Assembly (NCBI GenBank): GCA_035079385.1
Contig: JAVHKY010000034.1
Span: 6,634,001-6,698,000 of the forward strand
Reading direction: 5' to 3'
From: Aspidiotus rigidus
Taxonomy: Eukaryota > Arthropoda > Insecta > Hemiptera > Diaspididae
Length of the DNA: 64,000 nt
The notes beneath the pieces are model-generated. The model was not told the origin of the DNA. It was given only the letters and a program-made list of their open reading frames with translations, and made no database searches. This document shows, in pieces, positions 11,398 to 22,075 of this stretch. Each line of letters begins with the position of its first letter. The first letter of the stretch is position 1. A program made the translations under genes and the position numbers.

Positions 11398-12290
11398 TCG
11401 AATCTTGATTACAACTTACGAGCTCTTCCATGAAAAAATCCAACGTCTAACAATATATGTATTAATTTTCTATCTCGACGGAACACATCTCACAGATTCT
11501 AAATTAACAACCGAAGATCATTATAATTATAGTAGATCAATTGTTTCCAGCAGAGTATTACAGCCGGCTAAGCACCAAAACCCAAATTCAGCCGAATTTT
11601 TACTGATAAGAGCAAGGGTGTTGGAGGCATAATCTTTTTTGAAGGCCTTCGCCTCCGCCTTCGGAACGAATATAGAAAATGACCCTCCGACTCCGGCTGC
11701 CGTCAGTGGAAACGATTGGACGCGCCTCCTGACCTTCAAGGTATGTCTCTGGAGGTACGCAATTACTGAATTGGAGAAAATGCCTCCGGAAGTGTCGGAG
11801 ATGTCAGAAGGTGTATTTAAAACTTTGGCTTTTATTTGAACCGAGCAGTACTAGCATAAAAGAGGCTGAATGAGGTTTCAAGGAATAGAATAATGTCGAA
11901 AAAAAAAGATGCCTCCTAAAGGGTCTTTGGAAGCACCTCCAAGACTCTAGGTGGAAGCAAAGTACCTCCGATGGCAAAACGCTCCAGCCTCGCCAACGCC
12001 TTGGTTTAAATCCTCACTACAGCACTCTGGAGGCACTTTGGAGGTAGCTTTAGATGCCTTCAGTGAGCATTCAAAATTTCATCTAGTCTTCGCCTCAATG
12101 GAGGTGGAGGCGGTTCGAGTGGTAAAATTTCAAGTTTATTGCTCCCCTCTCCAGGTTGGATTGGCTTTGCCAAAGAATTGACAAAAACAAGAAAGATTGG
12201 TTCCGGTTCTGTTCAGCTGTTCAGCATAGAAGCCTGAAGTGCAGTCATCCAATGAAGATGAACACAAACTGGAGAATAGGTCGAAATTTT
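11398..12290. repeat. GGAGGC/GCCTCC-rich repeat mosaic
   Basis: From about 11625 to 12140 short phrases such as GCCTCCGCCTTCGG, TGCCTCC and GGAGGTGGAGGCGG recur in both orientations. This gives an interrupted palindromic character and several short chance frames. It is probably an old repeat family. No gene is supported. Confidence 0.35.
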
Positions 12291-12900
12291 CCCAAATCAC
12301 CCTCCTATCATATAAAGCTTGATAATGGAAATTTTTTCCCAGTCCCCCACCTGTTATACACTATAGCTTGAGAACGTTTTCTACCGACGGGGTTTTTCCG
12401 GAAAAAATGTTGGGCCGGCAACCTCAAGTTTGTGTAGAGATCAACCTTCTATCTTATATAGCTCATAGGTCAAAATTTTTTCTACCTATCCCCCTAGCAC
12501 ATAGGTACAGCTTAGAGGTTGTATCATACAAAGCTTAGAAGTCAACATTTTTTCAGGTCCCTTTCTTATCACATATAACTGGGAGATCCTTTTTTTTTTC
12601 CGAGCCCCCCTCCTATCACTTGTAGCTCTAAAATATGGGTCACAATTTGGTGACGTTTTGGGTCAGCTTTGTGACGTCACAATCTGATGACGGCATATAT
12701 CCGCCATAAAACAGGTTCCCTGTCACACCTCGTCCAACTTCGTTGAATAACCCCTGAGGTTTTTTTCCAAGTCCCCTCCTATCATATATAGCTTGAGAGA
12801 CGAAGTATTCCCAAATCCCCCTCTTATCATATATGGCTCGAGAGTCAAAATTTTTCTATATTTTTGGTTGGGTGGTGCACGGCAAACTTTTCAACCCCAC
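12290..12900 (+). repeat. Degenerate copies of the 45-bp minisatellite family
   Basis: Diverged units of the family seen at 33.69-34.65 kb: 'cctatcatatatagctcgagagtc' variants followed by 'aaattttttccaagtcccc' at about 12290-12360, 12450-12640 and 12770-12860. The phrase 'ataaaacaggttccctgt' at about 12710-12730 is the border motif of the same family. TGACGTCA occurs at 12672-12679. Confidence 0.6.
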
Positions 12901-15900
12901 CCCACTCTAGAACAGTGTCCTCGTTAGAACGGCATTCAAATTTTCAGAATTTTCTAGATCGTGCACCATGGATAGAATAAGGATTTTACGTCCATTTTTC
13001 ACCTGGGCTTTGTAACGGAACCACATGGATGCAACATCGTCGAACCGTTTCACATTTGCGTTGTTCCGTTACAGCGCCCGGGAGAAAACTGTACCCTAAA
13101 CCTCTCGAAAAATTCTGGAAAAAAATTTGTTTATTGTTTTTGACGTCGCAAAGAAGGGTACCAAATTTGGTTGCCGCACCTCTAGGGAGCACATTGACCA
13201 TTCTCATCCTGCTACCCCATTTCGACAGCAAAATCAATTTTGAAATTAAAATCCCATAAAACTGGCCCTCCGCACGCTTGAAGAGACCCCGCGAGCTAGC
13301 GAGCGAAAAGAGTAAGTTGTGATTATTTTTTCCCCTCCCGTTTATTCTTTTTTTTTTCTTTCCAGTTCGGACGATTTATGTTTTTAATTACGGATTCTTA
13401 TGGCTGATTATTTCTTTTGTCGCTTTTCGTTTTTTTTCCCTCTTAGTTTTTCGATATCTTTCTCCGTTAACTGCTTAAACGTTCACCGAGAAAATCATCA
13501 ACAGGCGGGTATTTTCAGTTCAAAAGAAAACGACTAAAGCAAAAGCAGATTACACGAGTAGAATACTAAGACAACATTAATTTCATCAGACCTTCACATA
13601 AGTATACTTTAATCTTTTTATTCAATTTTCTACTGCAAGATATGAAAACAGACTTTGAACTGTATACGCACGGTATTGTTCATTATTTCCGCGCGTAATT
13701 AAAAAAGGCCCGTTCTTACAATTTATACGAGAACGATTGCGATCTTCGCGGCGTTTTTCAACGAAGAAATCTCTTCTAAAGATTTAAATTCGAATTTTGC
13801 GGTAGAGCGCCGAAAAGGATTCGTATTCTTCGTGAAATTCTCTTCCAGCCAAATTTGACTTGCATAATTCGAGTGGGTTCGGACTTTCGTGGACATTATT
13901 ATCTTCGTTGAAAATCTATAATTTCGAACTAGTTATGCTTATATAATTATGCGATGTGCAAAAGAGAATAAGGTTTTTATGTATTTCTATAGCTTCTATT
14001 CCTATCAAAGTCATTATACTGATATATGTTGATGTAGATGGCAGTTTCGATTGTGTTTAGTTCGGCCCAAAGTTGTTCCTTTAATTTTACGGTCTTGGTA
14101 ATTCCAAACATCTCGTGCCTCATGTTTTGTTCATCTCGGCATAATTTGAAGAATAGATTCCTATTCAGTTAACCCCCCTATTTTTCCTTGTGATACGTTT
14201 GCACCAGTTGCTTCAAAGGCCTTGTTCCCATGATAGTTACGCACATTCGACTTCGCAGAAGATGAGGTCATGCTGTCTAGATGAGTGTAAGCCGCCTCTC
14301 TTTGACCTCGAATTTTAACGTAGTTGCTTAGAACCGTCTGTCTGATCATTTACTCGTTCGGTGATAGTGCGAGCAGAGAAGTTGCTACGCATACATGAAA
14401 CAAAAGATGGAATAAGGCTCTACAATCTCTCGCAATTCTATTTACGAGCATCATTCTCTAATCTAATATTTAACATTTTTTTCCCCTTCGAATCAATTTT
14501 AAGGAAACGTACACAATCATTCTATCCTTCTATTGTGAATTACATTTTATATATATTTTCGTCTCACGCGTGCGAGCCGATATAAAATTTTCACCATTCT
14601 AAATTACGTATACAAGAAAGGACGGTCATGTACGAAGCGACATCGACACATCGTATACGAAAGGAATCGAGATTGTTTTTCTGTCCCCGCTATATTTTAA
14701 GGCGTCGACACTGCACTGTAAATTAGGGTTAACAGTTTTCAAAAACTTTTTGCGCTTTCTCTTTCCGTTTTGTACCGTTGAAATATGAATGCGAAAACGA
14801 AAGTTACATAAATTTTGAAATCCGTGTTCTCTTTCTTCGTCGCGTATGGTTTTATTGTGACAGTTATTTTTGCCGCCGTTTTTATTCCTCCGGTTATATG
14901 TGAAGCTCGAGTCCGGTATTCGTTATCTTACCCAAAGATTTTAACTTTTTCTTCGCCGTACAAAATAAAAAAATAATAATTCGAAAAGTTCGCCGTCTGC
15001 AGAGTATTTTGAAAAATTCTAGTCGCAGCATATCGCGAGGAATCTTTTCCTTTTCTCATTTTTCCTTAATGCTAGATAGGAAAATACAATGAAGCAGACG
15101 AAATAAGGGGTTCTTTGTTCTTACCGCGAGAAAATGAATCTCTAACCGCTAGTAAATTATTTAAACTATCCCTTCCTCCGCGTACAGCATCCACATGCAT
15201 GTATTTTGATCATCGCACAGCATCAGTGCTCTCATATAGGTGCTACTCCTTCTCTTGTTCCAACTATATATCGTATGTATACGGTTCATGAATTTATGAA
15301 CTTTATGGACGACAAGTCGTAACTGTCTCATATAATATGTTAATCTAAGCAGAAAGAAGCGCAGTGTACGAAGGTCGTAAAAGCGAAATAATTTTTACGG
15401 TGACGGGCAAACGTCGGCACGGAAGGCAAAAAGGATTCTTTCATCGCTGACCCAACCAGCGGCGGAAGGCCGGCCACTCCCGAATTAGTTATTCGTTTCT
15501 CTCCCCTACCTCTCGCGCGCGAAAAATGAAGAGAAATCATTTTACTACGTATTATATATATATATAGTTGTACAGTCTGTAATTTGTCGTGTCCGCGATT
15601 TAATTAGCGAAAGATAGTTCCGCGGACTTTTATTCCAGGCCATTCGACGACGTCGTCGTCGAAGAAGGATGACCATCAGAGAAATTGCTGGGGAATAAAC
15701 TTGGCGCGAAGTTTTCGGCAAGTCTCCGTCGGTCGTCGCTAATTATAAATTTTCCTCTTGTCGTCTTCTGTGCGGTGCAAAGCTGTTTAAATATCGTTCA
15801 AAGGGAGGGGAAAATCGCACGCTACATCGGCACCAGCATTTGTATTCATACTTCGTAATCGAACCGTCTTCGACCTCTTCGCATGAGCCTGCAGTTGTAG

Positions 15901-16757
15901 AACTCCGCCGGTGTCCGATTGTAGAGCAGTTGGACGTGGTGGTCGTACAATGTAAAATGTTGCTCGTCTGTGTAACCTTTCAGCAAATTTAATTCATTAT
16001 TTTAGTAAATGCTAATGAAAACACAAAACGGGTAAACACGAGCTTGTTTATTCGCGTTCACGCCGGGTATAACCGCGTACTCGAATGTGGCACAGCGCAG
16101 TATTTCACCGTAAAAGGACGATGCGTGTACCGCGAGCGAGTGGCGGCGGGTGCAATTCGGCGCGAGAGATTTCGAGCTCGTTAATGTAATTCTTTACGAT
16201 GTACGTACGAAGAGATAACGATATATCGCGCATCGTCACAAAGAATTATGTATCTTATAGTATATTTTCCGCTTGCGAGATCAACGCGTTTAAAACGAAA
16301 ACCTTTATAGCGACCCGAAGTACAAAAGTATTATACACGTATAGTATTCGAAAGTATCGAACTGTATTATTATTACTCGTACTGCTATTATCGTTGTCAT
16401 TACCGTAGTATTTACGAAGTCACGTCTATTTCGAGTAAGTCGTTTTGGTAAGCGATACAATCATGTGCACTTGTTCTCTTCCTCACCTTTTTTTCAGCAA
16501 ATAAAAGGGATGCAACAACCTGTCGATCGTCATTTCCTTGGTATAACTAAAGGAAATAATGAGCAAATTGTTGCTTAGAGAATCTTATTTTATATCTTTT
16601 TCTACAAATCCTTGTGGGGATGAGCTGTATTTCGATGATATGAGCTTTTTTTCTCACTATTGTGAATGAGATCGAGTCTCTTTATGTCTTTGATGTACAC
16701 TAGTGTTGTCGAATCTGGTCCGAGGGAATGTAATTTATTAGCCTGAAAGGGAAAAAT
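12901..16757. other. Unique CpG-containing DNA, possible host non-coding region
   Basis: Here the repeat mosaic gives way to sequence without recognisable TE content. It has frequent CG dinucleotides (for example around 15400-15540, 15590-15760 and 16020-16170) and short purine/pyrimidine tracts. There is no ORF over about 80 codons and no exon with good splice borders. An inverted pair GTAACGGAAC/GTTCCGTTAC lies at about 13013-13073. It could hold UTRs, introns or regulatory DNA of a host gene, but nothing specific can be asserted. Confidence 0.3.
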
Positions 16758-16865
16758 GTCACAGGTTTTATCGGAACTCATAACGAGTGAGTGAGGTGTA
16801 AGTAGAGCACTAATATTGAAAAAGGGCTTTTCAATTATACAAATCTACTTTATTAGTTGCTTTTT

Positions 16866-16915
16866 ACCAGAGTACTTTCGGGTGTTATCCCATCATCAGT
16901 TGTGTCGCAACTGGA
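16866..16915 (-). ncRNA. Hammerhead-ribozyme-like motif of PLE copy C
   Basis: On the minus strand, CTGATGA (16893-16899) is followed by TGGG, a short loop, CCC and then GAAA, with a GTA triplet next. Flanking CCAG and CTGG can pair to close a stem. This is the type I hammerhead arrangement: CUGAUGA core, stem II, GAAA core, NUH cleavage triplet, stem I. PLE terminal repeats are known to carry such ribozymes. An extra U before stem II makes activity uncertain. Confidence 0.5.
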
Positions 16916-17127
16916 GAACAAGGCCTTAACCGTGAGTTTTTATAGTATAACACTGTGATCTTATTGGCTATAACAATGCTGTGTTGTGATTGGTTCACTT
17001 CCTAGAAACTTATTCTTACAATAATATGACATTGTGTTCTTATTGGCTAAAACATACTGCTTTGTGATTGGTCCAATCTATTGTCCTAGATGCTGCGTTT
17101 CTATTGGCTGCCTGGATTCCTGCCGTC

Positions 17128-19209
17128 TCATTGGTTGGTTTCGTTCTTCTCCTCTCGTCCAATCACCAGGCCGAATAATTTTTCGCTGTCAAATGTGATT
17201 GAATCGTTTGAGAGGCACGCTTTCTCCCTCTTGGCTTTTGCAATCTCCATTTGTTCCCAGAGTTTTCTTCTCTTTGTGCGATTCTCTACGCGTATGACTT
17301 CAAATATTCCCTCTCCATCGTGGTTTTCTTCGTTACAGTGTTTCCCAAACAGTGACTTGCCATCTTCTTTCTCCCTCGACGTTGTGTGCTCCTTTCTCCC
17401 AGTCTCACCGATATAGATCCCCTCGCACTGTTCACAACTGAGCTTGTACACTCCGCTCAAGCTTTCCTTGTCCTTTTGTTCCGTCTGGTCATTGCTGATT
17501 CTCTTCACTATGGGTTGGTTATTCAGGATACCCACATTCACATCGTAGCCATTGAACGCCTTTATCACCTTGTTTGTGTACTTTCCTATATATGGTATCG
17601 ATCCGGAGTACTTTCTCACTATGCTGTCATGGGTTCCTTTCTTTGTTTCCATTTTCCCAAAGACTCCCTCCACCACACATCTGCGGTAGCCATTGGCTTC
17701 TGCGATCTGCTTTACTATCTCGATCTCTTTCCTCTTCTCTTCGTTGTTCTTGAGGATAGAAATTGCCCGATAGCAGTAGTTCTGGATTGCCGCTAACTTG
17801 TACCTGGGTTGGTGGTAGGAGTCATTTGGGATGATGGTGTCAGTATGCGTCGGCTTCCTGTAGATTTTGTATTCTATCCTATTGTTCTCCATTGTGAGTG
17901 TAAGGTCCAAATAGTTGATGGTCTTATTGCCTTTTTCCACTGTGAATTTGATGCTCTCATTCATCGCGTTCATTTCTGAAAGGAATAGATCCATCTGTCT
18001 ATCAGTGCCTGAACACACAATTAGGATATAATCTACATATCTGGCCCAGTGTTTGATCGAGTTTCTGAACTTGCTGCCCTTCAATATCTTGTTTTCCATA
18101 TCATTCATGAATATCTCCGCCAGTATTGGTGACAGCGGTGATCCCATCGCAAGTCCCTTTTCCTGACTGTAGAACGTGTTATTGAAGCGGCAGTAATTCT
18201 GGCTCAAGATCTCCTCCACTATGTTGGCGTACTTCGACCCATCGGGGTTCCCATGGTATCTGTTGTTGTTGAGCAGAGTGAGAAGTTCCTCCTTCGGTAT
18301 GGTACCAAAAATATTAGTCACATCAAAGGATATCAGCTTGTCGTTACTCCTGATTTCCAACTTGTCCAGTTGCTCAATCAGCTCTCCGTTGTTTCTGATA
18401 CTTCGTCTGGGTGCAAACCGGTAGTTTTCTTCCAGGAATGTGGCTACGATCTTTGCTATCTTGTAGCATGGTGATTGAATGCGGTTGACCAGGGGTCTCA
18501 TCGGACGGTTCTCTTTGTGGAGTTTTACAAGCCCCTTGAGTTTTGGTGCAACCGAGTTCATCTCAAGCGTCCTTCCATTGCCGGGTACATTGTTCCGTTT
18601 CAACACAGCTTTCAGGTCATCTTGGTATTTCCGTGTTGGGTCCCTTGCCAGCTCTTGGTATCCATTAACTGCGTCGTACGACTCCACTTTTTGGGTGTAG
18701 TCCTCCTTCTCCATTACCACTACCGTGCTGCCCTTGTCCGCCTTTGTCAAAATCAGGTTGTTCTGTCGGATCTTCTTTTGTAGATTTGTGACCTTCCTCT
18801 GCATTACTTGCGTTCTGTCATAGGTTCGGCACATATCCTCTTTGATGTCCAACAGCACTTTCCCAATTTTAGTCCGGGCTTCTGGTCTCACGTCGTGTTC
18901 CATGGTTTGGATTACTTGTTCGCAGCTAATGGCCATGCTTTCGAGCCTACACTGGTTCAGCCTCTCTGGCTGCACGTACTTGATGCCTTTGTCCAGCAGT
19001 CTTCTTTCTTCTTCTGTGAAGGTGACGCTTGATAAGTTCTCGGTTCTGGGAGCAAATTTGTGCTCAACTCTCGCTTTCTCTTCCTTTCTTTCTTCTTTCT
19101 TCCGGGTCAGTTCGGCAAGCTTCTTCTTGATCTGTTTTGTTTGGGCTTCCACTCGTTTTTCCACATAGTCTTCTCCTTTCTTCCCCTCTCCTCCTTTTTC
19201 GAACATCAT
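17128..19209 (-). CDS. PLE polyprotein: reverse transcriptase plus GIY-YIG endonuclease
   Basis: 693 codons, the longest ORF in the window. Residues 1-60 are a charged, Lys/Glu-rich coiled-coil-like start. About 150-170 is the ILTKADKGSTVVVME block typical of PLEs. Motif A (SFDVTNIF) has its aspartate at about 296, motif B (GLAMGSPLSPILAEIF) lies at about 352-367, and motif C at 391-394 reads YVDY instead of YVDD. The GIY-YIG domain follows at about 585-660 (SGVYKLSCEQCEGIYIGETGR) with its paired cysteines, but the stretch after GETGR looks shortened where the catalytic-arginine helix normally lies. The frame has no stops, so decay is recent. The loss of the second catalytic aspartate (GAT to TAT, one base) should abolish polymerisation. 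The start codon is the first ATG of the frame; an earlier start cannot be excluded. Confidence 0.88.
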   Translation of the reverse strand: MMFEKGGEGKKGEDYVEKRVEAQTKQIKKKLAELTRKKEERKEEKARVEHKFAPRTENLSSVTFTEEERRLLDKGIKYVQPERLNQCRLESMAISCEQVIQTMEHDVRPEARTKIGKVLLDIKEDMCRTYDRTQVMQRKVTNLQKKIRQNNLILTKADKGSTVVVMEKEDYTQKVESYDAVNGYQELARDPTRKYQDDLKAVLKRNNVPGNGRTLEMNSVAPKLKGLVKLHKENRPMRPLVNRIQSPCYKIAKIVATFLEENYRFAPRRSIRNNGELIEQLDKLEIRSNDKLISFDVTNIFGTIPKEELLTLLNNNRYHGNPDGSKYANIVEEILSQNYCRFNNTFYSQEKGLAMGSPLSPILAEIFMNDMENKILKGSKFRNSIKHWARYVDYILIVCSGTDRQMDLFLSEMNAMNESIKFTVEKGNKTINYLDLTLTMENNRIEYKIYRKPTHTDTIIPNDSYHQPRYKLAAIQNYCYRAISILKNNEEKRKEIEIVKQIAEANGYRRCVVEGVFGKMETKKGTHDSIVRKYSGSIPYIGKYTNKVIKAFNGYDVNVGILNNQPIVKRISNDQTEQKDKESLSGVYKLSCEQCEGIYIGETGRKEHTTSREKEDGKSLFGKHCNEENHDGEGIFEVIRVENRTKRRKLWEQMEIAKAKREKACLSNDSITFDSEKLFGLVIGREEKNETNQ

Positions 19210-19401
19210 TTCTTTGACTTCTTGCGGGTGGATAACCTGGACAGATGGAAATATTGATCATAGAGTAGACCATTCAGCCTGGTGACTTTCTTGTAGAGCT
19301 CACCAATTTTGTTCTTCACTCTCAATCTTTCGGCTTGCATCTTGGTCCACTAATAAAATAGATTTGTACAATTGAAAAATCCTTTTTCAAGTCACAGGTT
19401 T

Positions 19402-19785
19402 GCTGTGAAATAACGCACTAAAAGTTGGGACGCCTCATTGCATGACTCGCGGAGGTGTGGCACGTTATTGTCCCCTAACATCATTTTTTCGTCAATATCT
19501 TGAGTTCTGTTAGGCTTGGCAGCGGAGAACCCGCTGTCACCTAATTAATTTGCTGTTGCCTGCTCTATCCAGCCTAGACAAATTTTTCTTTGCAGCCTAA
19601 CATAACAATCAAGGTCGAACGCAGATCAAGAAAATTCTAGGTCCTAGAAATTCCCCGAAAATGATGACGTCACAAATGAACAGACGCGGACCTTCCCTCA
19701 AGATGACCCCTCAATAAAAGGAAAGTTCCAATAACTAGACATAGATTTATTGCTATTATCTAGCCTAGACCAACTGTCCTATACC
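19402..19785. other. Non-genic DNA with a dispersed repeat
   Basis: No gene. The segment about 19600-19690 (TCAAGGTCGAACGCAGATCA, then the TGACGTCA palindrome) recurs nearly identically at about 20532-20630, so the mariner-like MITE lies between two direct copies of an older repeat. Confidence 0.45.
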
Positions 19786-20344
19786 GGGTGCACCTTAATG
19801 ATGCTATAACAGTTAAATGGGGATTTGGACTAGATTTGTTGTAGCTCAAAAACGGGAAATGTTGGAATATACGACATTTATTTCTCAATTTTATCGTTAA
19901 TTTGAGCCCCTAGCTAACTTTCTACAACTTTTCTGAGACGAGTTATGGACCAGAATGTGCCAAAAATTGACCAACTTGCGAGGATTTCTCAAAATAAAAA
20001 TTGAAAATTCTCCCAATTTCAAGCTTGATAGCATTATTCAGATATTTTTTCTTGAAATCAACGTCTTGTTTCAGTTTCAAATCAAGTTAAATAGGTAATT
20101 ATGAAAGTTCGAACGATTTTTAATTTTTCAGAATTTTGGCAAATGGGTCTATTTTTGGCACATTTTGGTCCATAACTTGGCTCGGAAATGTAGTGGAGAC
20201 TTTGGATTTGGCGCAAATGAAAGATGAAATTGAGATACAAGTTTCGAACAATTTGACGTTTACACGTAACTTTTCACGTTTTTCGCTAGAACAAATTTAA
20301 TCCGAAATCCCGTTTAACTGTTGACATCATTTTAGCGCACCCTG
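19786..20344. mobile_element. 559-bp mariner-like MITE
   Basis: TA flanks both ends (19784-19785 and 20345-20346). The termini are inverted repeats of about 40 bp: left CCGGGTGCACCTTAATGATG, right (reverse-complemented) CAGGGTGCGCTAAAATGATG, followed on both sides by an AACAGTTAAA block. The interior is itself imperfectly palindromic: 'agttatggaccagaatgtgc' at about 19943 matches the reverse complement near 20157-20180. There is no transposase. TA duplication and the CAGGGTG start fit Tc1/mariner-derived MITEs. Confidence 0.72.
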
Positions 20345-20346
20345 TA

Positions 20347-20805
20347 CAGCGTAACCTAAGATAAGAACTGATGACGTCATCCAATTCAATTGCAAAATTC
20401 TAATCCTTGAACATTTCCTCGAAAATGATAACGTCACTGACGCAGACGTTTCCTGAGAATGACCTCAAACAAAATATATAACGGGTTCCATTGCTTCATC
20501 TAGCTTAGACAAAATTTTTCTTCGCAAGGTTACGTAACAATCAAGGTCGAACGCAGATCAAGAAAATTCTTGGCCCCAGACAATTCCCCGAAAATGATGA
20601 CGTCAAAAATTGAACGTATGTGGACGTTTTCTAAAAATGACCGCCCATTTAGAGGAATGGCGAGTTCCCCGCTAAAAACTACCTGTTCTCACCTAAACAA
20701 AGCATCAGAAAAAATTTTCTGGCAGAGCCAAATAAATATAGATCATGCTTCATATCTATCATATTAAGGTAGTATGCTCGTCTTTGCCGGTTACTTTTAT
20801 GCTCG
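20347..20805. other. Repeat-derived non-genic DNA
   Basis: Contains the second copy of the TCAAGGTCGAACGCAGATCA repeat (about 20535-20630) and TGACGTCA at 20372-20379 and 20598-20605. No gene is supported; short open frames at 20570-20767 coincide with the repeat. Confidence 0.4.
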
Positions 20806-21165
20806 CTCTGCTCGTTCGCCCCCAATCTTGGTCTAGTGCAAGTGTAGTATATGTACGTTGAGCTACTTAGCCACGAGGGCTCATCACTCTGCTCGTTCGC
20901 CACCAATCTTGGTCCAGTGTAACTCTAGTATACTGTATGTTGAGCTACCTGGCTGGTTACGCTCGTTCGTCCCCAATCTTCATCAGTCTAGTTTGAGTCT
21001 AGAATATTGTACAATAAGCTATTTAGCTCTGAGGCTCACTCGCTCCGCTCGTTCGCGTAGAATCTTGATCTTATGTAAGTTTTGTATACCGCGCGTCAAG
21101 CTGCTTAGCTTCCAGGGCTCACGCACTCTGCTCGTTCGCCCTCCCATCTTAGATAGTGTAAGTCC
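20806..21165 (+). repeat. Imperfect tandem repeat, period about 70-85 bp
   Basis: About five diverged units each start with GCTCGTTCGCC or a close variant, continue 'caatcttggtc..agtgtaagt..agtatA', and close with 'gagctacttagc..gaggctcac'. The same GCTCGTTCGCC phrase also occurs at 34.84-35.0 kb and near 55.99 and 56.17 kb, so it belongs to a dispersed family. Confidence 0.6.
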
Positions 21166-21360
21166 AGAATCCTCGGGGTATAGAGGGGGAGGGAAGAGAG
21201 AGAAGTGTAGTCTTCTACTTTTGACATGTTCATCCTATCCCTAGATTGGAAATTCGCGAGTACCCTCCCTTCCCCCCCCTCAAGATGGACCGTGCACGTG
21301 CAAATGTATACTCCGTGGGTGATTCATTTGCGGGTACAGCTCGGGTGCGCGTGCGGTGTC

Positions 21361-21585
21361 GGCACCATTTGTCGGCAACATGATGGCAACATTTGTCGGC
21401 AACATATGTTGGTAACATTTGTCAGCAACATGTTGGCAACATTTATTAGCAACATTTTGTTGGCAAAATGTGGTCAATATGTTGGCAACCTTTGACGGCA
21501 ACATGTGATCAACATATTGACAACATTTGTCGGCGACATGTCGCCAACATTATTTTGGCAACATGTCGGCAACATTTATTGGTGT
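21361..21585. repeat. TGTTGGCAACATTTGTCGGC minisatellite
   Basis: Short units built on GGCAACA TTTGTC and GGCAACATGTT repeat about 14-16 times with substitutions. Because the unit is close to self-complementary (CAACATGTTG), both strands stay open and produce artefactual frames. There are no spacers of constant length, so this is not a CRISPR array. Confidence 0.75.
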
Positions 21586-21759
21586 ATGAAGCATTGCATA
21601 TCCAGTTACTTGAAGGGACTACATCGATTTCCGAGCTATTATGTGATAGTAAGGCGATTCGGTTAAATTTTGATCTTAGAGTTTTGCCGCACAGCGCACA
21701 TTTTTTCCGACCTCCTCCCCCAATCCCGATAAAACAGGTTCCTTTTAACAGGAACCTAA

Positions 21760-22075
21760 TCCTTTTATACCTTATATATGTTATCATCTGTTTCACCTGT
21801 CCATTCATGACCTTCATTTTCATTTCTCTCACGTAATCCTCGTTTGTTTCTCCACAACTTTGTTTAGTTTTGCCTGATGATGAGCTGCACCCAGTTCGAA
21901 ACTGGTCGCTATTATTTATGTAATATCATAATTATGTGGATTGTTTTGTGAATTTTTGACTTCATCTTATATTTTGACTACTTTGGTTGTTATTTTTAAT
22001 TTCTAAATTTTATACATTTTGGTTTAATTTTAACCCTTTTCGTGGTTCTCGTTTTCTAAATTACTGCTTTTCGTT
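21760..22075 (+). mobile_element. PLE tail remnant with hammerhead-like motif
   Basis: No coding part is left, but the sequence looks like a PLE 3' terminal region: a T/C-rich leader, then CCTGATGATGAGC...CAGTTCGAAACTGGTC at about 21873-21907, then AT-rich DNA. The C(C)TGATGA...CGAAAC...GGTC arrangement is characteristic of PLE terminal repeats. The extent is approximate because no boundary repeat is visible. Confidence 0.45.
21873..21911 (+). ncRNA. Hammerhead-ribozyme-like motif
   Basis: CTGATGA at 21874-21880, then T, then a six-pair stem GAGCTG/CAGTTC with a CACC loop, directly followed by GAAAC and the cleavage-type triplet GTC (within CTGGTCGC). Core bases are complete for a minimal type I hammerhead; the extra U before stem II matches the copy at 16.9 kb. 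Stem I pairing is not evident by eye. Confidence 0.5.

Larger units (their letters stand above)
16769..19390 (-). mobile_element. Penelope-like element copy C, nearly full length
   Basis: A 2622-bp insertion bounded by an exact 11-bp direct repeat, GTCACAGGTTT, at 16758-16768 and 19391-19401. The ends are inverted: the segment starting TTGAAAAAGGGCTTTTCAAT (about 16817-16860) matches the reverse complement of about 19347-19390 with a few differences. Between them is one long minus-strand ORF with PLE RT and GIY-YIG domains. Downstream of the ORF is a hammerhead-like motif (16866-16915, minus strand). Variable-length duplications and pseudo-LTR or inverted ends are known for PLEs. The copy is structurally complete but probably inactive (see its ORF). 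Confidence 0.88.

Noticed and set aside
17090..19257. Plus-strand frames of 65-136 codons
   Set aside because: They are antisense shadows of the 693-codon PLE ORF.
21361..21585. Possible CRISPR-like array
   Set aside because: Repeats are short, variable and directly adjacent with no unique spacers; the context is eukaryotic. It is a minisatellite.
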